Shown here: positions 1-7,547 of the stretch, in pieces
How the letters are laid out: each line of letters starts with the position of its first letter
Numbering within the stretch: position 1 is the first letter of the stretch
Assembly: GCF_000007825.1 (NCBI RefSeq)
Contig: NC_004722.1
Location: 1,342,501 to 1,406,500 of the forward strand
Direction: 5' to 3'
From: Bacillus cereus ATCC 14579
GTDB taxonomy: Bacteria > Bacillota > Bacilli > Bacillales > Bacillaceae_G
Length of the DNA stretch: 64,000 nucleotides
Position numbers and translations under genes: made by a program
Notes under the pieces: model-generated
Told to the model about the DNA's origin: nothing
The model's input: only the letters and a program-made list of their open reading frames with translations
Database searches by the model: none

Positions 1-10
1 GGAAATTATC

Positions 11-1180
11 ATGAATAGAGTGTGGAAGAATCTAATTTCGGAAGAAAATATCGTGAAATGGAGAAGGCATTTCCATAAGTATCCGGAATTATCATTTCAT
101 GAAAAAGAAACTTCGCAATTTATATATGATACATTATGCTCATTTTCTTCTTTTGAAGTAACGAGACCGACGAAGTATAGTGTACTAGCAATTAAAAGAG
201 GTGTGAAGCAAGGGAAAGTAATTGCGATTCGAGCTGATATAGACGCTTTGCCAATTCAAGAGGAGACAAGTAAATCTTATACATCTGTGAATAAAGGAAT
301 GATGCATGCATGTGGGCACGATGCTCACGCAGCTATTTTATTAAGTACAGCAGAGGTGTTATCAAATATAAAGGAAGATTTTGCAGGTGAGATTCGTCTA
401 TTCTTTCAGCACGCAGAAGAGGTGTATCCCGGTGGGGGACAAGAAATGGTTGAGGCAGGTGTAATGGACGGTGTTGATTATGTAATAGGTTTACATGTTA
501 TGTCAGGACTTGAGAGTGGAAAGATAGGAATTGCATATGGACCGATGATGGCAGCTCCAGACGTATTTACAGTTGAGATTCAAGGCAAAGGAGGACATGC
601 GGCGCGACCAGAAGAAACGATAGATCCTATTGCTATCGGAGCACAGATTATTACAAATCTACAACATATCGTATCAAGAAATACAAATGCTTTTATGCAA
701 AGGGTTGTTTCAGTTACACAATTTCATGGGGGAACGGCTGACAATATTATTCCTAGTACAGCAACTTTAATGGGAACTGTTCGTTCATTTAATCAAGCAT
801 TGAGGGTGGAAGCAGAAGGGAAAATCGAGAAAATTGTGAAAGGAATTACAGAAGCACATGGAGGATCGTATACATATACGTATCGATATGGATATGATCC
901 GGTTATTAATGATGAATATATTACGAAAATAGTAGAAGAAAGTGCACTACATTTGTTTGGGAATGAGCGTGTTGTGAAGCTTGAACCTTCTATGGGTGGA
1001 GAAGATTTTTCAGCATATTTAAGAAAAGCACCTGGTTGTTTCATTAAATTAGGAACAGGTAATGAAAATATATATACTTGTTATCCACATCATCATCCGA
1101 AATTTGACGTGGATGAATCAGCATTAATTTGTGGAGTGGAGATATTTTTAGAGACGACTATAAGATTACTAAAATTATAG
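11..1180 (+). CDS. M20-family amidohydrolase (N-acyl amino acid hydrolase type)
   Basis: A 389-residue cytosolic metalloamidohydrolase of the M20/HipO-AmaA family, which removes acyl groups from N-acyl amino acids using a di-metal centre. Visible motifs are RADIDALP (about 74-81), the metal ligands C101-G-H103-D-A-H106, the HAEE motif with the catalytic and ligand glutamates (134-137), GLHV with a further His (about 160-163), and a C-terminal MGGEDF. The sequence differs clearly from Bacillus N-acetyldiaminopimelate deacetylase (DapL), although DapL is a neighbour of flavodoxin genes in some Bacillus, so the physiological substrate is unknown. The ATG lies only 10 bases into the window, so its upstream context is not visible. 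A strong terminator follows. Confidence 0.85.
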   Translation: MNRVWKNLISEENIVKWRRHFHKYPELSFHEKETSQFIYDTLCSFSSFEVTRPTKYSVLAIKRGVKQGKVIAIRADIDALPIQEETSKSYTSVNKGMMHACGHDAHAAILLSTAEVLSNIKEDFAGEIRLFFQHAEEVYPGGGQEMVEAGVMDGVDYVIGLHVMSGLESGKIGIAYGPMMAAPDVFTVEIQGKGGHAARPEETIDPIAIGAQIITNLQHIVSRNTNAFMQRVVSVTQFHGGTADNIIPSTATLMGTVRSFNQALRVEAEGKIEKIVKGITEAHGGSYTYTYRYGYDPVINDEYITKIVEESALHLFGNERVVKLEPSMGGEDFSAYLRKAPGCFIKLGTGNENIYTCYPHHHPKFDVDESALICGVEIFLETTIRLLKL

Positions 1181-1188
1181 AAAAACAA

Positions 1189-1224
1189 AAAAAGGCAACT
1201 GCACTCTATTGCAGTTGCTTTTAT
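1189..1224 (+). terminator. Rho-independent terminator after the M20 hydrolase gene
   Basis: The stem AAGGCAACTGCA pairs with TGCAGTTGCTT around a 6-base loop and is followed by a T-rich run, directly downstream of the stop codon at 1180. Confidence 0.85.
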
Positions 1225-1329
1225 TTCTTTCCGTCAGAGAGGGCTGAGAAAGAACTATGCTCATTCATAGTATATGAATAGCTAACGGACAAGCTTGTAC
1301 ATTTTAATCATTTTTTTTAAAATAGTTAT

Positions 1330-1350
1330 TGACATTGATAATCAATGTCA
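1330..1350. promoter_or_regulatory. Perfect 21-bp palindrome, Fur-box-like
   Basis: TGACATTGAT-A-ATCAATGTCA is a perfect 10-1-10 inverted repeat. Its core TGATAATCA resembles half of the Bacillus Fur box. It lies about 23 bp before a second, canonical box, so tandem Fur dimers are plausible, but this one could also be an operator for another regulator. Confidence 0.55.
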
Positions 1351-1373
1351 ATTAATCTAAATATAGTTGAAAT

Positions 1374-1388
1374 TGATAATTATTATCA
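1374..1388. promoter_or_regulatory. Fur box (7-1-7)
   Basis: TGATAAT-T-ATTATCA is an exact 7-1-7 inverted repeat matching the Bacillus Fur consensus. It sits 17 bases upstream of the first ATG of the flavodoxin unit. Flavodoxins commonly replace ferredoxin under iron limitation (ykuNOP of B. subtilis is Fur controlled), so iron repression of the downstream genes is the natural reading. Confidence 0.85.
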
Positions 1389-1404
1389 ATAGGATGGATG
1401 CGAC

Positions 1405-1581
1405 ATGTTAATGAGAAAGAATTTTCACCTTCTGCGGAGGGGATTAAAAGATAAAAATAAAGATGTTGATCAGCATATGGAATGGCAAAGAAATGTAATT
1501 CGGTCTGAATATGTAGATGAGAAGAAGAGCATTCAAACAGAAAAAGAGATACAAAGTAAAGGGAGAGGTTCAGTTGAGTAA
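1405..1581 (+). CDS. Small basic protein upstream of flavodoxin (hypothetical)
   Basis: A 58-residue frame beginning MLMRKNFHLLRRGLKD, charged throughout, without membrane segment or recognisable domain. It begins 17 bp after a Fur box and its stop codon TAA (1579-1581) overlaps the TTG start of the flavodoxin gene by 8 bases, so it looks like a translationally coupled first cistron. A ribosome-binding site is poor (GGATGG upstream of the ATG). It could be a genuine small iron-regulated protein or only a leader frame that carries ribosomes to the flavodoxin start. Confidence 0.45.
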   Translation: MLMRKNFHLLRRGLKDKNKDVDQHMEWQRNVIRSEYVDEKKSIQTEKEIQSKGRGSVE

Positions 1582-2020
1582 GTTAGTAATGATTTTTGCA
1601 AGTATGAGTGGAAATACAGAGGAAATGGCTGACCATATTGCCGGCGTAATTCGTGAAACAGAAAATGAAATTGAAGTTATTGATATTATGGATTCACCAG
1701 AAGCTTCTATATTAGAACAGTATGATGGAATTATTTTAGGTGCATACACTTGGGGAGATGGCGATCTTCCTGATGATTTCTTAGATTTTTATGATGCAAT
1801 GGATTCTATTGATTTAACTGGGAAAAAAGCGGCAGTATTCGGATCATGTGATTCGGCTTATCCGAAATACGGAGTGGCAGTTGACATTTTAATAGAAAAG
1901 CTACAAGAGCGCGGGGCAGCAGTTGTGTTAGAAGGACTAAAAGTAGAATTAACGCCAGAAGATGAAGATGTAGAAAAATGTTTACAGTTTGGAGCTGAAT
2001 TTGTAAAACACCTTTCTTAA
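1574..2020 (+). CDS. Flavodoxin
   Basis: A 148-residue short-chain flavodoxin, an FMN electron carrier that stands in for ferredoxin when iron is scarce. The FMN phosphate loop SMSGNTEE is at about residues 10-17, the isoalloxazine loop YTWGDGDLPDDF near 59-70, and the third FMN loop GSCDSAYPKYG near 90-100. Although an upstream frame is open, the start is taken as TTG at 1574 because GGGAGAGG lies 5 bases before it and the protein then begins with the beta-strand (M)SKLVMIFAS expected for the family. Two Fur-like boxes upstream suggest iron repression. It is followed 24 bp later by the PD-(D/E)XK-like gene in the same transcription unit. Confidence 0.9.
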   Translation: MSKLVMIFASMSGNTEEMADHIAGVIRETENEIEVIDIMDSPEASILEQYDGIILGAYTWGDGDLPDDFLDFYDAMDSIDLTGKKAAVFGSCDSAYPKYGVAVDILIEKLQERGAAVVLEGLKVELTPEDEDVEKCLQFGAEFVKHLS

Positions 2021-2044
2021 TGGCAGAAGGGAGATGAAGAGCAA

Positions 2045-2818
2045 GTGCATGAGAAAATCTCAATCAAAACGATGACAGATTATCATTTGTATGATTTTAT
2101 GCGTTGTCCGCATAAATTTTATTTTCGTCACATAAAAAGAAGAGAACCTTCTTCATTTGAATGGCAACAAATAGCACAAATGATTGTCAATCAAATTATT
2201 AACGAGTATTACACGCTACCTGCGGGTCAACAAACGAAAATTGTACTTTTAATATTAATAGAAAAGTATTGGAAAAAAGTAAGGATTAATATGTTTGCTT
2301 CGAAGACGGAATACTATATTGTATTAGCGAAGCTAACGGATCACTTATTACAGTTCGTTGAAAAGGATGATAGTCAGACACCACCATTGTTTTTATACGA
2401 GAAGTTTCAAACATATATGGAAGAGTTAGGTGTCCACATGTCATTGACATTTGAAGTTGGTGAGTGGAGTGCTGAGTCGTTTGTAATTAAAAAGTATGTT
2501 GTCGATGCAGATGAGGAAATGCTTGCTCTTTGTCAGAAGCTAATGACAGTATTCAGTTATAAAGCTTTCGGAGTTCTTCCAGGAAAAATTGAAGTTATTA
2601 ATTTAATAGAAGGAACTAAGTATGAGTACATTCCGAAACAGGAAGATATTATAACTGGAATGGCTGATTTATCTAGAATGAAAGAAATGTTAGAGCAACC
2701 TGAGCATTATACAGAGCGTCATTTTCGTTCTGAGTGTATAAGTTGTGCGTTTCGTAGTGAATGCCAAGGGGAAGAAGTAAAGACAGAAGCGAAACAGAAG
2801 AAAAATATAGTTCATTAA
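2045..2818 (+). CDS. PD-(D/E)XK-like protein with Cas4/AddB-type cysteine cluster
   Basis: A 257-residue protein starting at GTG with AGAAGGGAG upstream. Near the N terminus RCPHKFYFRHI (about 19-29) has the CPxKFxF pattern seen at the start of Cas4/RecB/AddB C-terminal nuclease domains, and the C terminus holds CISCAFRSEC (C-x2-C-x5-C, about 233-242). Together one N-terminal and three C-terminal cysteines are the layout that binds a 4Fe-4S cluster in Cas4 and AddB. The central region has acidic residues but I cannot place a full D...ExK catalytic set with confidence, so it may be inactive or degenerate. It is co-directional with flavodoxin in a Fur-boxed unit, and no CRISPR array is present. 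Function unknown. Confidence 0.6.
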   Translation: MHEKISIKTMTDYHLYDFMRCPHKFYFRHIKRREPSSFEWQQIAQMIVNQIINEYYTLPAGQQTKIVLLILIEKYWKKVRINMFASKTEYYIVLAKLTDHLLQFVEKDDSQTPPLFLYEKFQTYMEELGVHMSLTFEVGEWSAESFVIKKYVVDADEEMLALCQKLMTVFSYKAFGVLPGKIEVINLIEGTKYEYIPKQEDIITGMADLSRMKEMLEQPEHYTERHFRSECISCAFRSECQGEEVKTEAKQKKNIVH

Positions 2819-2843
2819 AGGATGCAACTTTGCATCCTTTTTT
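2818..2843 (+). terminator. Terminator of the flavodoxin unit
   Basis: GGATGCAA-CT-TTGCATCC followed by seven T residues, directly after the stop codon. Confidence 0.85.
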
Positions 2844-2897
2844 GTTATTGACATGAAAAGCTTTTCATCATTTACGGTATATTTGTAGCAGATTTTA

Positions 2898-2988
2898 ATA
2901 AAGTGAAACTTTAATCAGTGGGGGTTTTGTCAATCACCCACTGATTATCAGCCCTCATTAATCGGGCTACCCACAAATCAGAATAAAG
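2898..2988 (+). mobile_element. bcr-type short intergenic repeat, copy A
   Basis: A ~90-bp element starting GTGAAACTTTAATCAGTGGG, then CCCACTGATTATCAGCCC and AATCGGGCT, ending near CCCACAAATCAGA. The arms AATCAGTGGG and CCCACTGATT form a stem. It is flanked by the direct repeat ATAAAG (2898-2903 and 2983-2988), as described for bcr1-like repeats that duplicate a TTTAT-type target. Related copies are present at 11495-11585, 13831-13893 (reverse) and 57595-57740. It is non-coding, and its right end abuts the ribosome-binding site of the next small gene. Confidence 0.75.
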
Positions 2989-3001
2989 GGAGGAATAATC
3001 A

Positions 3002-3163
3002 ATGAAAGATGAAACAAAAGTATTTCAATGGTTAAAAGAACAAAATGCTCCTTTTGAAATTCAACTGCAAATTTTACAGGCGTTTCAATTGTATAAAGTT
3101 ATTGTTGAAATGGATAAAAAGTTAATGATGTATGAGGAGAAAAATATTAGGGAGAGAATGTAA
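3002..3163 (+). CDS. Small hypothetical protein
   Basis: A 53-residue soluble charged protein beginning MKDETKVFQWLKEQN, with an excellent ribosome-binding site AAAGGGAGG 7 bases before ATG. It is predicted mostly helical, with no domain I recognise. It lies between a bcr-like repeat and a convergent APH-like gene; its stop is 2 bp from the end of that gene and no terminator hairpin separates them. Confidence 0.65.
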   Translation: MKDETKVFQWLKEQNAPFEIQLQILQAFQLYKVIVEMDKKLMMYEEKNIRERM

Positions 3164-3165
3164 TC

Positions 3166-4068
3166 TCATCCCTGTAATATCGTTTTTAGCTGTTCTGTGC
3201 CTGTAATGAATTCGAGTTCATTCTCTGACTCAAAATTATAAATAATATTATGTAGTAAAGGACTGTATTGATAAAAGGTAGTAATACGATGAATGAGTAA
3301 TGGATCATGATGAGAAATAAGTGTACTGTACTGTTCATATACAGATGTAGTAAACTCATGTCCGAAATCATAATATAGTCCTGCAAAATCAAAAGCAGGA
3401 TCGCCAATTTGCGCATCACCAAAATCGATAACACCTGAAATGCTTTTGTTATGCTTGTTAAATAAAATGTGATGATGAGTAAAATCAGCGTGAATGATTG
3501 TGTTTTGAAAAGTGGATGTAGCTAAACATGCAAAGAAATTTTCAAATAAGCGATTTAAGGCTAGTTTCTGTAATGAAGTAAGGCTAGTAGTGAGATATTG
3601 GTTTAATTTTGTTTGTAGCTCTTTCCAGTAGGTACATGTTTTTTCAATAGGGAAACATAGCGTTGTAACTTGGTGTAAAGGAATACTATGTAGTACCGCA
3701 AGGAAAGTAGCTAATTGTGTAATAATTGCTTTCAGCTTTGGATCCTCCAGCGTGGCAACTGTTTCTGTTTTTAATGGTTCACCATGAATGAGAGTATAGT
3801 AACTACAAAGAGGAACCTCATCAGATTCATTTTTATAAATTAGGTGATATTGTGGAACTTCGATTTCTTGTAGTGATTGAGTGAGAATTGCGCATAGTTC
3901 TTTTTCTAACGGAATTCGCATCGCATATTCCTGTTTTCGCGGGAAACGAAACAGTAGCTCATCATTTACTATAACTGCTACATTATCCCATCCTTCTTCA
4001 TTTTGTTTATATGAATGTATAGAAAGATTAGGCAAAGCTTCTTTTATATAATGTTTGTAAGAGTCCAT
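3166..4068 (-). CDS. Aminoglycoside phosphotransferase (APH)-family kinase
   Basis: A 300-residue protein with the eukaryotic-like kinase fold of the APH family. The catalytic Brenner motif is H193-A-D195-F, and the metal-binding DFG equivalent is D215-F-G followed by D223 in IDFGDAQIGDPAFD. The N-terminal part (GWDNVAVIVNDELLFRFPRK) resembles APH(2'')-like proteins in which that segment holds the nucleotide-binding strands. Chromosomal Bacillus paralogues of this kind often do not confer clear drug resistance, so the substrate could be an aminoglycoside, a sugar-like antibiotic or an endogenous metabolite. It stands alone on the reverse strand. Confidence 0.8.
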   Translation of the reverse strand: MDSYKHYIKEALPNLSIHSYKQNEEGWDNVAVIVNDELLFRFPRKQEYAMRIPLEKELCAILTQSLQEIEVPQYHLIYKNESDEVPLCSYYTLIHGEPLKTETVATLEDPKLKAIITQLATFLAVLHSIPLHQVTTLCFPIEKTCTYWKELQTKLNQYLTTSLTSLQKLALNRLFENFFACLATSTFQNTIIHADFTHHHILFNKHNKSISGVIDFGDAQIGDPAFDFAGLYYDFGHEFTTSVYEQYSTLISHHDPLLIHRITTFYQYSPLLHNIIYNFESENELEFITGTEQLKTILQG

Positions 4069-4151
4069 AATTGTTCCTCGTTTCTGAGTTAAGTTATTCT
4101 ATTTTATGATATCAGAATTTTCTTTCTATATGTTAAAATATATCTATTATT

Positions 4152-4676
4152 ATGAAGAAGGGCGGGAGTATTACGAAAAAAAGACTGTTAATCATTTCTC
4201 TATGTATCGCTTTTGTATTGTTTTGGTCATATAAAGAGGAGGTTTTTGCTACCTTTAAACCGATTGATCAGTACGAGTTAAATAAGGAGTTAAAGAACAA
4301 AAGTATAGAAAACTTAACTCATAATGAAATGAAAAAGGTAGGAGAGCATTTTGTGACCGAGCAACTATCAGTGTTTGGGTCTACTAATAAAGAAGATGTG
4401 AAACGAAAAGGTGAAGAACTATTTTTAAATAGAGGGTATGAACAATTAATGGGAAATTATTATCCAAATCGTTTTCAAGATTTAGAGTATAAATTTACAA
4501 ACGAGGAGATACGTGAAGAGACCAATGAGAGTTTTCTTTATCAAGCTGTAGCGTACGTTGCGGGTACTGAAAATGGTAAGAGTAAGAGAAGCGAAATGAA
4601 ATTGAATTATGAAGTGAAAATTGTAAAGGTTAATAATATATTTATGGTGCTAGAACAAAAGCAGCGCGTACAATAA
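4152..4676 (+). CDS. Hypothetical membrane-anchored extracytoplasmic protein
   Basis: A 174-residue protein with a basic N terminus and a single hydrophobic segment (RLLIISLCIAFVLFWSY, about 11-27), followed by a hydrophilic domain rich in Lys, Glu and Asn. There is no signal-peptidase consensus, so it is probably an uncleaved signal anchor with the C-terminal domain outside the cell. I recognise no family. The start is ATG at 4152, although the protein could begin a few codons later. It is monocistronic, with convergent small genes downstream. Confidence 0.65.
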   Translation: MKKGGSITKKRLLIISLCIAFVLFWSYKEEVFATFKPIDQYELNKELKNKSIENLTHNEMKKVGEHFVTEQLSVFGSTNKEDVKRKGEELFLNRGYEQLMGNYYPNRFQDLEYKFTNEEIREETNESFLYQAVAYVAGTENGKSKRSEMKLNYEVKIVKVNNIFMVLEQKQRVQ

Positions 4677-4757
4677 AGGAAATTCATTGCTCAATAGAAC
4701 ATTTGAGGGTGTATTACTTAATGCGGAATAAAAAGACCCTTAAGGAATAAAGGGCCT

Positions 4758-4907
4758 TTAAAGATTTTCATTTTGTTGACCAAGTTCTTTTTGAGCAATA
4801 TATAAATTCCCTTGCTCGACTTGTTTAAGAGTATGAACAGAATCTCCTGCATATCCTTTTTGTGTTTTAACAGTTCTTTTTGAACGATTGGAATCTTGTT
4901 TCTTCAT
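4758..4907 (-). CDS. Small hydrophilic protein (hypothetical)
   Basis: A 49-residue protein, MKKQDSNRSKRTVKTQKG onward, ending LGQQNENL. It is very polar and basic, rich in Gln, Lys and Asn, which resembles small spore or stress proteins of Bacillus, but I cannot assign it to a named family. AAAGGTGG precedes the ATG at good spacing. It starts 18 bp after the stop of the 57-residue membrane protein on the same strand, so the two are probably co-transcribed. Confidence 0.6.
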   Translation of the reverse strand: MKKQDSNRSKRTVKTQKGYAGDSVHTLKQVEQGNLYIAQKELGQQNENL

Positions 4908-4925
4908 ATAATAGGCCACCTTTCA

Positions 4926-5099
4926 TCAAAAATAAACGAAAATGATAAGTATGAGTAATACAGCAGCGAAAATGGTAATGCCCATTAAAAACGAAGTGTT
5001 TTTATATTTAGGTGGCTTATGTACATCTTGCCGATATCCAGGTGAAATTTCAGGGGCAAATTCTTCATCGAATGATTGCTTTTTTTCTTTGTCGTCCAT
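4926..5099 (-). CDS. Small single-span membrane protein (hypothetical)
   Basis: A 57-residue protein, MDDKEKKQSFDEEFAPE onward, with an acidic, proline-containing N-terminal half and a C-terminal hydrophobic segment (about 38-57, FLMGITIFAAVLLILIIFVY). This is a tail-anchored topology with the acidic part probably in the cytoplasm. AAAGGTGGG lies upstream of the ATG. It is the first gene of a two-gene reverse-strand unit with the 49-residue protein. Confidence 0.6.
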   Translation of the reverse strand: MDDKEKKQSFDEEFAPEISPGYRQDVHKPPKYKNTSFLMGITIFAAVLLILIIFVYF

Positions 5100-5156
5100 A
5101 TGTACCCACCTTTCTTTTTCATTATATTATACGTTACAAGAAAAAATATGCATAAA

Positions 5157-5190
5157 GAAAACAGCCGCTTTATTATTAGCGGCTGTTTTG
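5157..5190 (-). terminator. Terminator overlapping the MATE gene stop
   Basis: AACAGCCGCT and AGCGGCTGTT form a stem with a short AT loop. The U-rich side on the reverse strand follows the stop codon of the MATE gene, which lies inside the hairpin. Confidence 0.8.
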
Positions 5191-6534
5191 TGTTGTATAT
5201 TTTCGTTGTACTTGAAAGAGACGGATAAGTAGGAAGGCAGCGCCAAATGCTAGACCGATAATAAGACCGATCCAATAGCCTTTCGCGGCCCATTCTGTAT
5301 ACGTCGCTAATATGTAACCTAGTGGTAGACCTATTATCCAATAAGCAATTAAAGTCATAATTAGAGCAACATTTACATCTTTATAACCACGCAAAGCTCC
5401 TTGTACAGGGGTTGCAATTGCATCTGAAATTTGAAATAAAATTGCAAAGATAAGAAATTCTTTTGCTAAATGATGAACTTTTGCATCTGTCGTATAAATA
5501 GAAGCAATTTGATCATCAAAGAAGTAGAGAAGAATCGAATATAATAAAGCAAAGGCAAGGGCTAATCCAATTCCAATCAGTCCGTATTGTTTTGCATTAT
5601 CGTAACGTTTTGCTCCAACTTCGAATCCAACCGCAATAGTCATTGCCATTGCTAAACTTAGCGGAGTCATATATAACAAGGAAGCAAAGTTCATAGCTGC
5701 TTGGTGAGCTGCAATAGTTGTCGTACTAAAATTACTCATCATGAGCGTTACCGCAGCGAAAATACTCGTTTCAAAAAAGATAGCAAATCCGATAGGGACG
5801 CCAAGTTTTAAGAATGCTATCCAACTCGAAAGAGAAGGTCGGTATAATTGTTTGAAAATGTTGAAAGAGGCAAAAGGCTCTTTCGTCTGAATAATAATGA
5901 CTGTAATAATTAAAATGCACCAATATGTTGCAGTGGAAGCAATTGCTGCTCCGACACCACCGAGCTTTGGGAAACCGAAGTTACCAAAAATTAATAGGTA
6001 ATTTAATATTACATTAATTGGTAATGATAATAATGTAATAATCATCGTTGTTCGAGTTTTTCCTAATGCATCAATAAATCCACGTAAAACAGTGTAAGTG
6101 AATAAAGGTATAATTCCTATTGCGATAATACTTAAAAATTGCGCTGCAATACGTTCCACAGGTTCTTCTAAGCGCATGCCATTTAAAATAGGTGAAACGA
6201 CGAAAAAACCGATGAGGATAACAACGAAGCTAGCACAAATTGCTAAATAAACTGCTTGTATGACAACGTGGGGAACGTCCTCTTTTTTCTTGGATCCAAC
6301 GAGCTGTGCAACAATGGGAGTAGTAGCCATTAAAATTCCTGTTAACCCCGTACTAACTGGAATCCATATACTTGTTCCAATTGCCACACCTGATAAATCA
6401 GTTGGACTTGCATGTCCTGACATCGTTGTATCAAAAAAACTCATCGCAAATAATGACATTTGCGTTACGAAAATCGGAAAAAATAGTAATACAAATTGCT
6501 TTAACTTTTGTGAGAATGAAGTAGTTTCTTTCAT
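5176..6534 (-). CDS. MATE-family multidrug efflux transporter
   Basis: A 452-residue polytopic membrane protein with about 12 hydrophobic segments, the usual length of NorM-like MATE transporters, which expel cationic drugs in exchange for Na+ or H+. The N-terminal half contains FPIFVTQMSLFAMSFFDTTM and GVAIGTSIWIPV, and the second half repeats the same arrangement (LKLGVPIGFAIFFETSIF), as expected for the pseudo-symmetric bundle. The start is ATG at 6534, with AAAGGGGA upstream; a longer frame exists but lacks a ribosome-binding site. Monocistronic. Confidence 0.9.
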   Translation of the reverse strand: MKETTSFSQKLKQFVLLFFPIFVTQMSLFAMSFFDTTMSGHASPTDLSGVAIGTSIWIPVSTGLTGILMATTPIVAQLVGSKKKEDVPHVVIQAVYLAICASFVVILIGFFVVSPILNGMRLEEPVERIAAQFLSIIAIGIIPLFTYTVLRGFIDALGKTRTTMIITLLSLPINVILNYLLIFGNFGFPKLGGVGAAIASTATYWCILIITVIIIQTKEPFASFNIFKQLYRPSLSSWIAFLKLGVPIGFAIFFETSIFAAVTLMMSNFSTTTIAAHQAAMNFASLLYMTPLSLAMAMTIAVGFEVGAKRYDNAKQYGLIGIGLALAFALLYSILLYFFDDQIASIYTTDAKVHHLAKEFLIFAILFQISDAIATPVQGALRGYKDVNVALIMTLIAYWIIGLPLGYILATYTEWAAKGYWIGLIIGLAFGAAFLLIRLFQVQRKYTTQNSR

Positions 6535-6720
6535 AAAATCCCCTTTCCGTATAAAAAAACAAACTCTTACTATCATACAATTTAATCAAAGATTAGAAAA
6601 GAAATACGCGCCTATAACATATGAAGCCAATAAAAAAAGGATGCACTTTGAAAAGGGATAAGGTATTATGATAAGGTGTGAAAAAATTACATATTATTTG
6701 TTATTAAGGAGGCACTACTT

Positions 6721-7512
6721 GTGGCTGATTGGTTAATTGGTTTAATCATGGGTGCTGTTGAAGGGTTAACAGAGTTTCTACCAGTATCATCAACAGGACA
6801 TATGATTTTAACAGGACATTTAATTGGATTTGACGATGAGAGAGCGAAAGTTTTTGAAGTTGTTATCCAATTGGGATCGATTTTAGCAGTTGTTGTTATA
6901 TTTTGGAAGCGTCTATGGTCGTTAGTTGGAATAGGTAAAGTAACAGACGGACCATCGTTAAATTTATTACATATTATTATCGGGATGATTCCTGCCGGGG
7001 TACTTGGCGTATTATTCCATAGCACTATTAAAGAGGGTTTATTTGGTCCAGGACCAGTTGTTATTAGCTTAGTAGCCGGTGGTATTTTAATGATTGTTGC
7101 TGAGAAGTTTTCGAAACCAAGTACAGCAAGAACGTTAGATGAAATCACATATAAACAGGCATTTACAATTGGAATGTTCCAATGTTTAGCTCTTTGGCCA
7201 GGATTTTCTCGTTCTGGTTCTACAATAAGTGGTGGTTTATTAGCTCGCGTGTCGCATACAGCGGCAGCTGAATATACGTTCATTTTAGCGGTACCGATGA
7301 TGGTAGCTGCAAGTGGCTTAGATTTAATTAAAAGCTGGGATGTATTAAGCTCAGCAGATATAACGCTATTTGTAACAGGATTTGTAACTGCATTCGTTGT
7401 TGCGATGCTTGCAATTGTTTCATTCTTGAAATTATTATCTCGTGTAAAACTAACACCGTTCGCTTATTATCGTTTCATTTTAGCTGCGGTATTCTATTTC
7501 TTCATTATGTAA
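6721..7512 (+). CDS. uppP: Undecaprenyl-diphosphatase
   Basis: A 263-residue integral membrane enzyme of the BacA/UppP family. It dephosphorylates undecaprenyl diphosphate to recycle the lipid carrier of cell-wall synthesis and can give bacitracin tolerance. Signature 1, EGLTEFLPVSSTGH, is at residues 14-27 and signature 2, GFSRSGSTISGG, at about 161-172; both carry the catalytic Glu, Ser and Arg residues. The start is GTG at 6721, chosen because AAGGAGG lies 8 bases upstream. It is monocistronic and ends in a bidirectional terminator shared with the converging thioredoxin-like gene. Confidence 0.95.
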   Translation: MADWLIGLIMGAVEGLTEFLPVSSTGHMILTGHLIGFDDERAKVFEVVIQLGSILAVVVIFWKRLWSLVGIGKVTDGPSLNLLHIIIGMIPAGVLGVLFHSTIKEGLFGPGPVVISLVAGGILMIVAEKFSKPSTARTLDEITYKQAFTIGMFQCLALWPGFSRSGSTISGGLLARVSHTAAAEYTFILAVPMMVAASGLDLIKSWDVLSSADITLFVTGFVTAFVVAMLAIVSFLKLLSRVKLTPFAYYRFILAAVFYFFIM

Positions 7513-7513
7513 T

Positions 7514-7547
7514 AAAAAAACCTGCCGAGCTCGGCAGGTTTTTATTT
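7514..7547. terminator. Bidirectional terminator
   Basis: The self-complementary CCTGCCGAGCTCGGCAGG is flanked by A and T runs between the convergent uppP and thioredoxin-like genes. Confidence 0.9.

Noticed and set aside
11..1180. DapL (N-acetyldiaminopimelate deacetylase)
   Set aside because: The position next to flavodoxin suggested it, but the sequence and length differ from Bacillus DapL.
4942..5341. Overlapping frames around the two small reverse-strand genes
   Set aside because: They are shadows of the 57-residue membrane protein and of the MATE gene.
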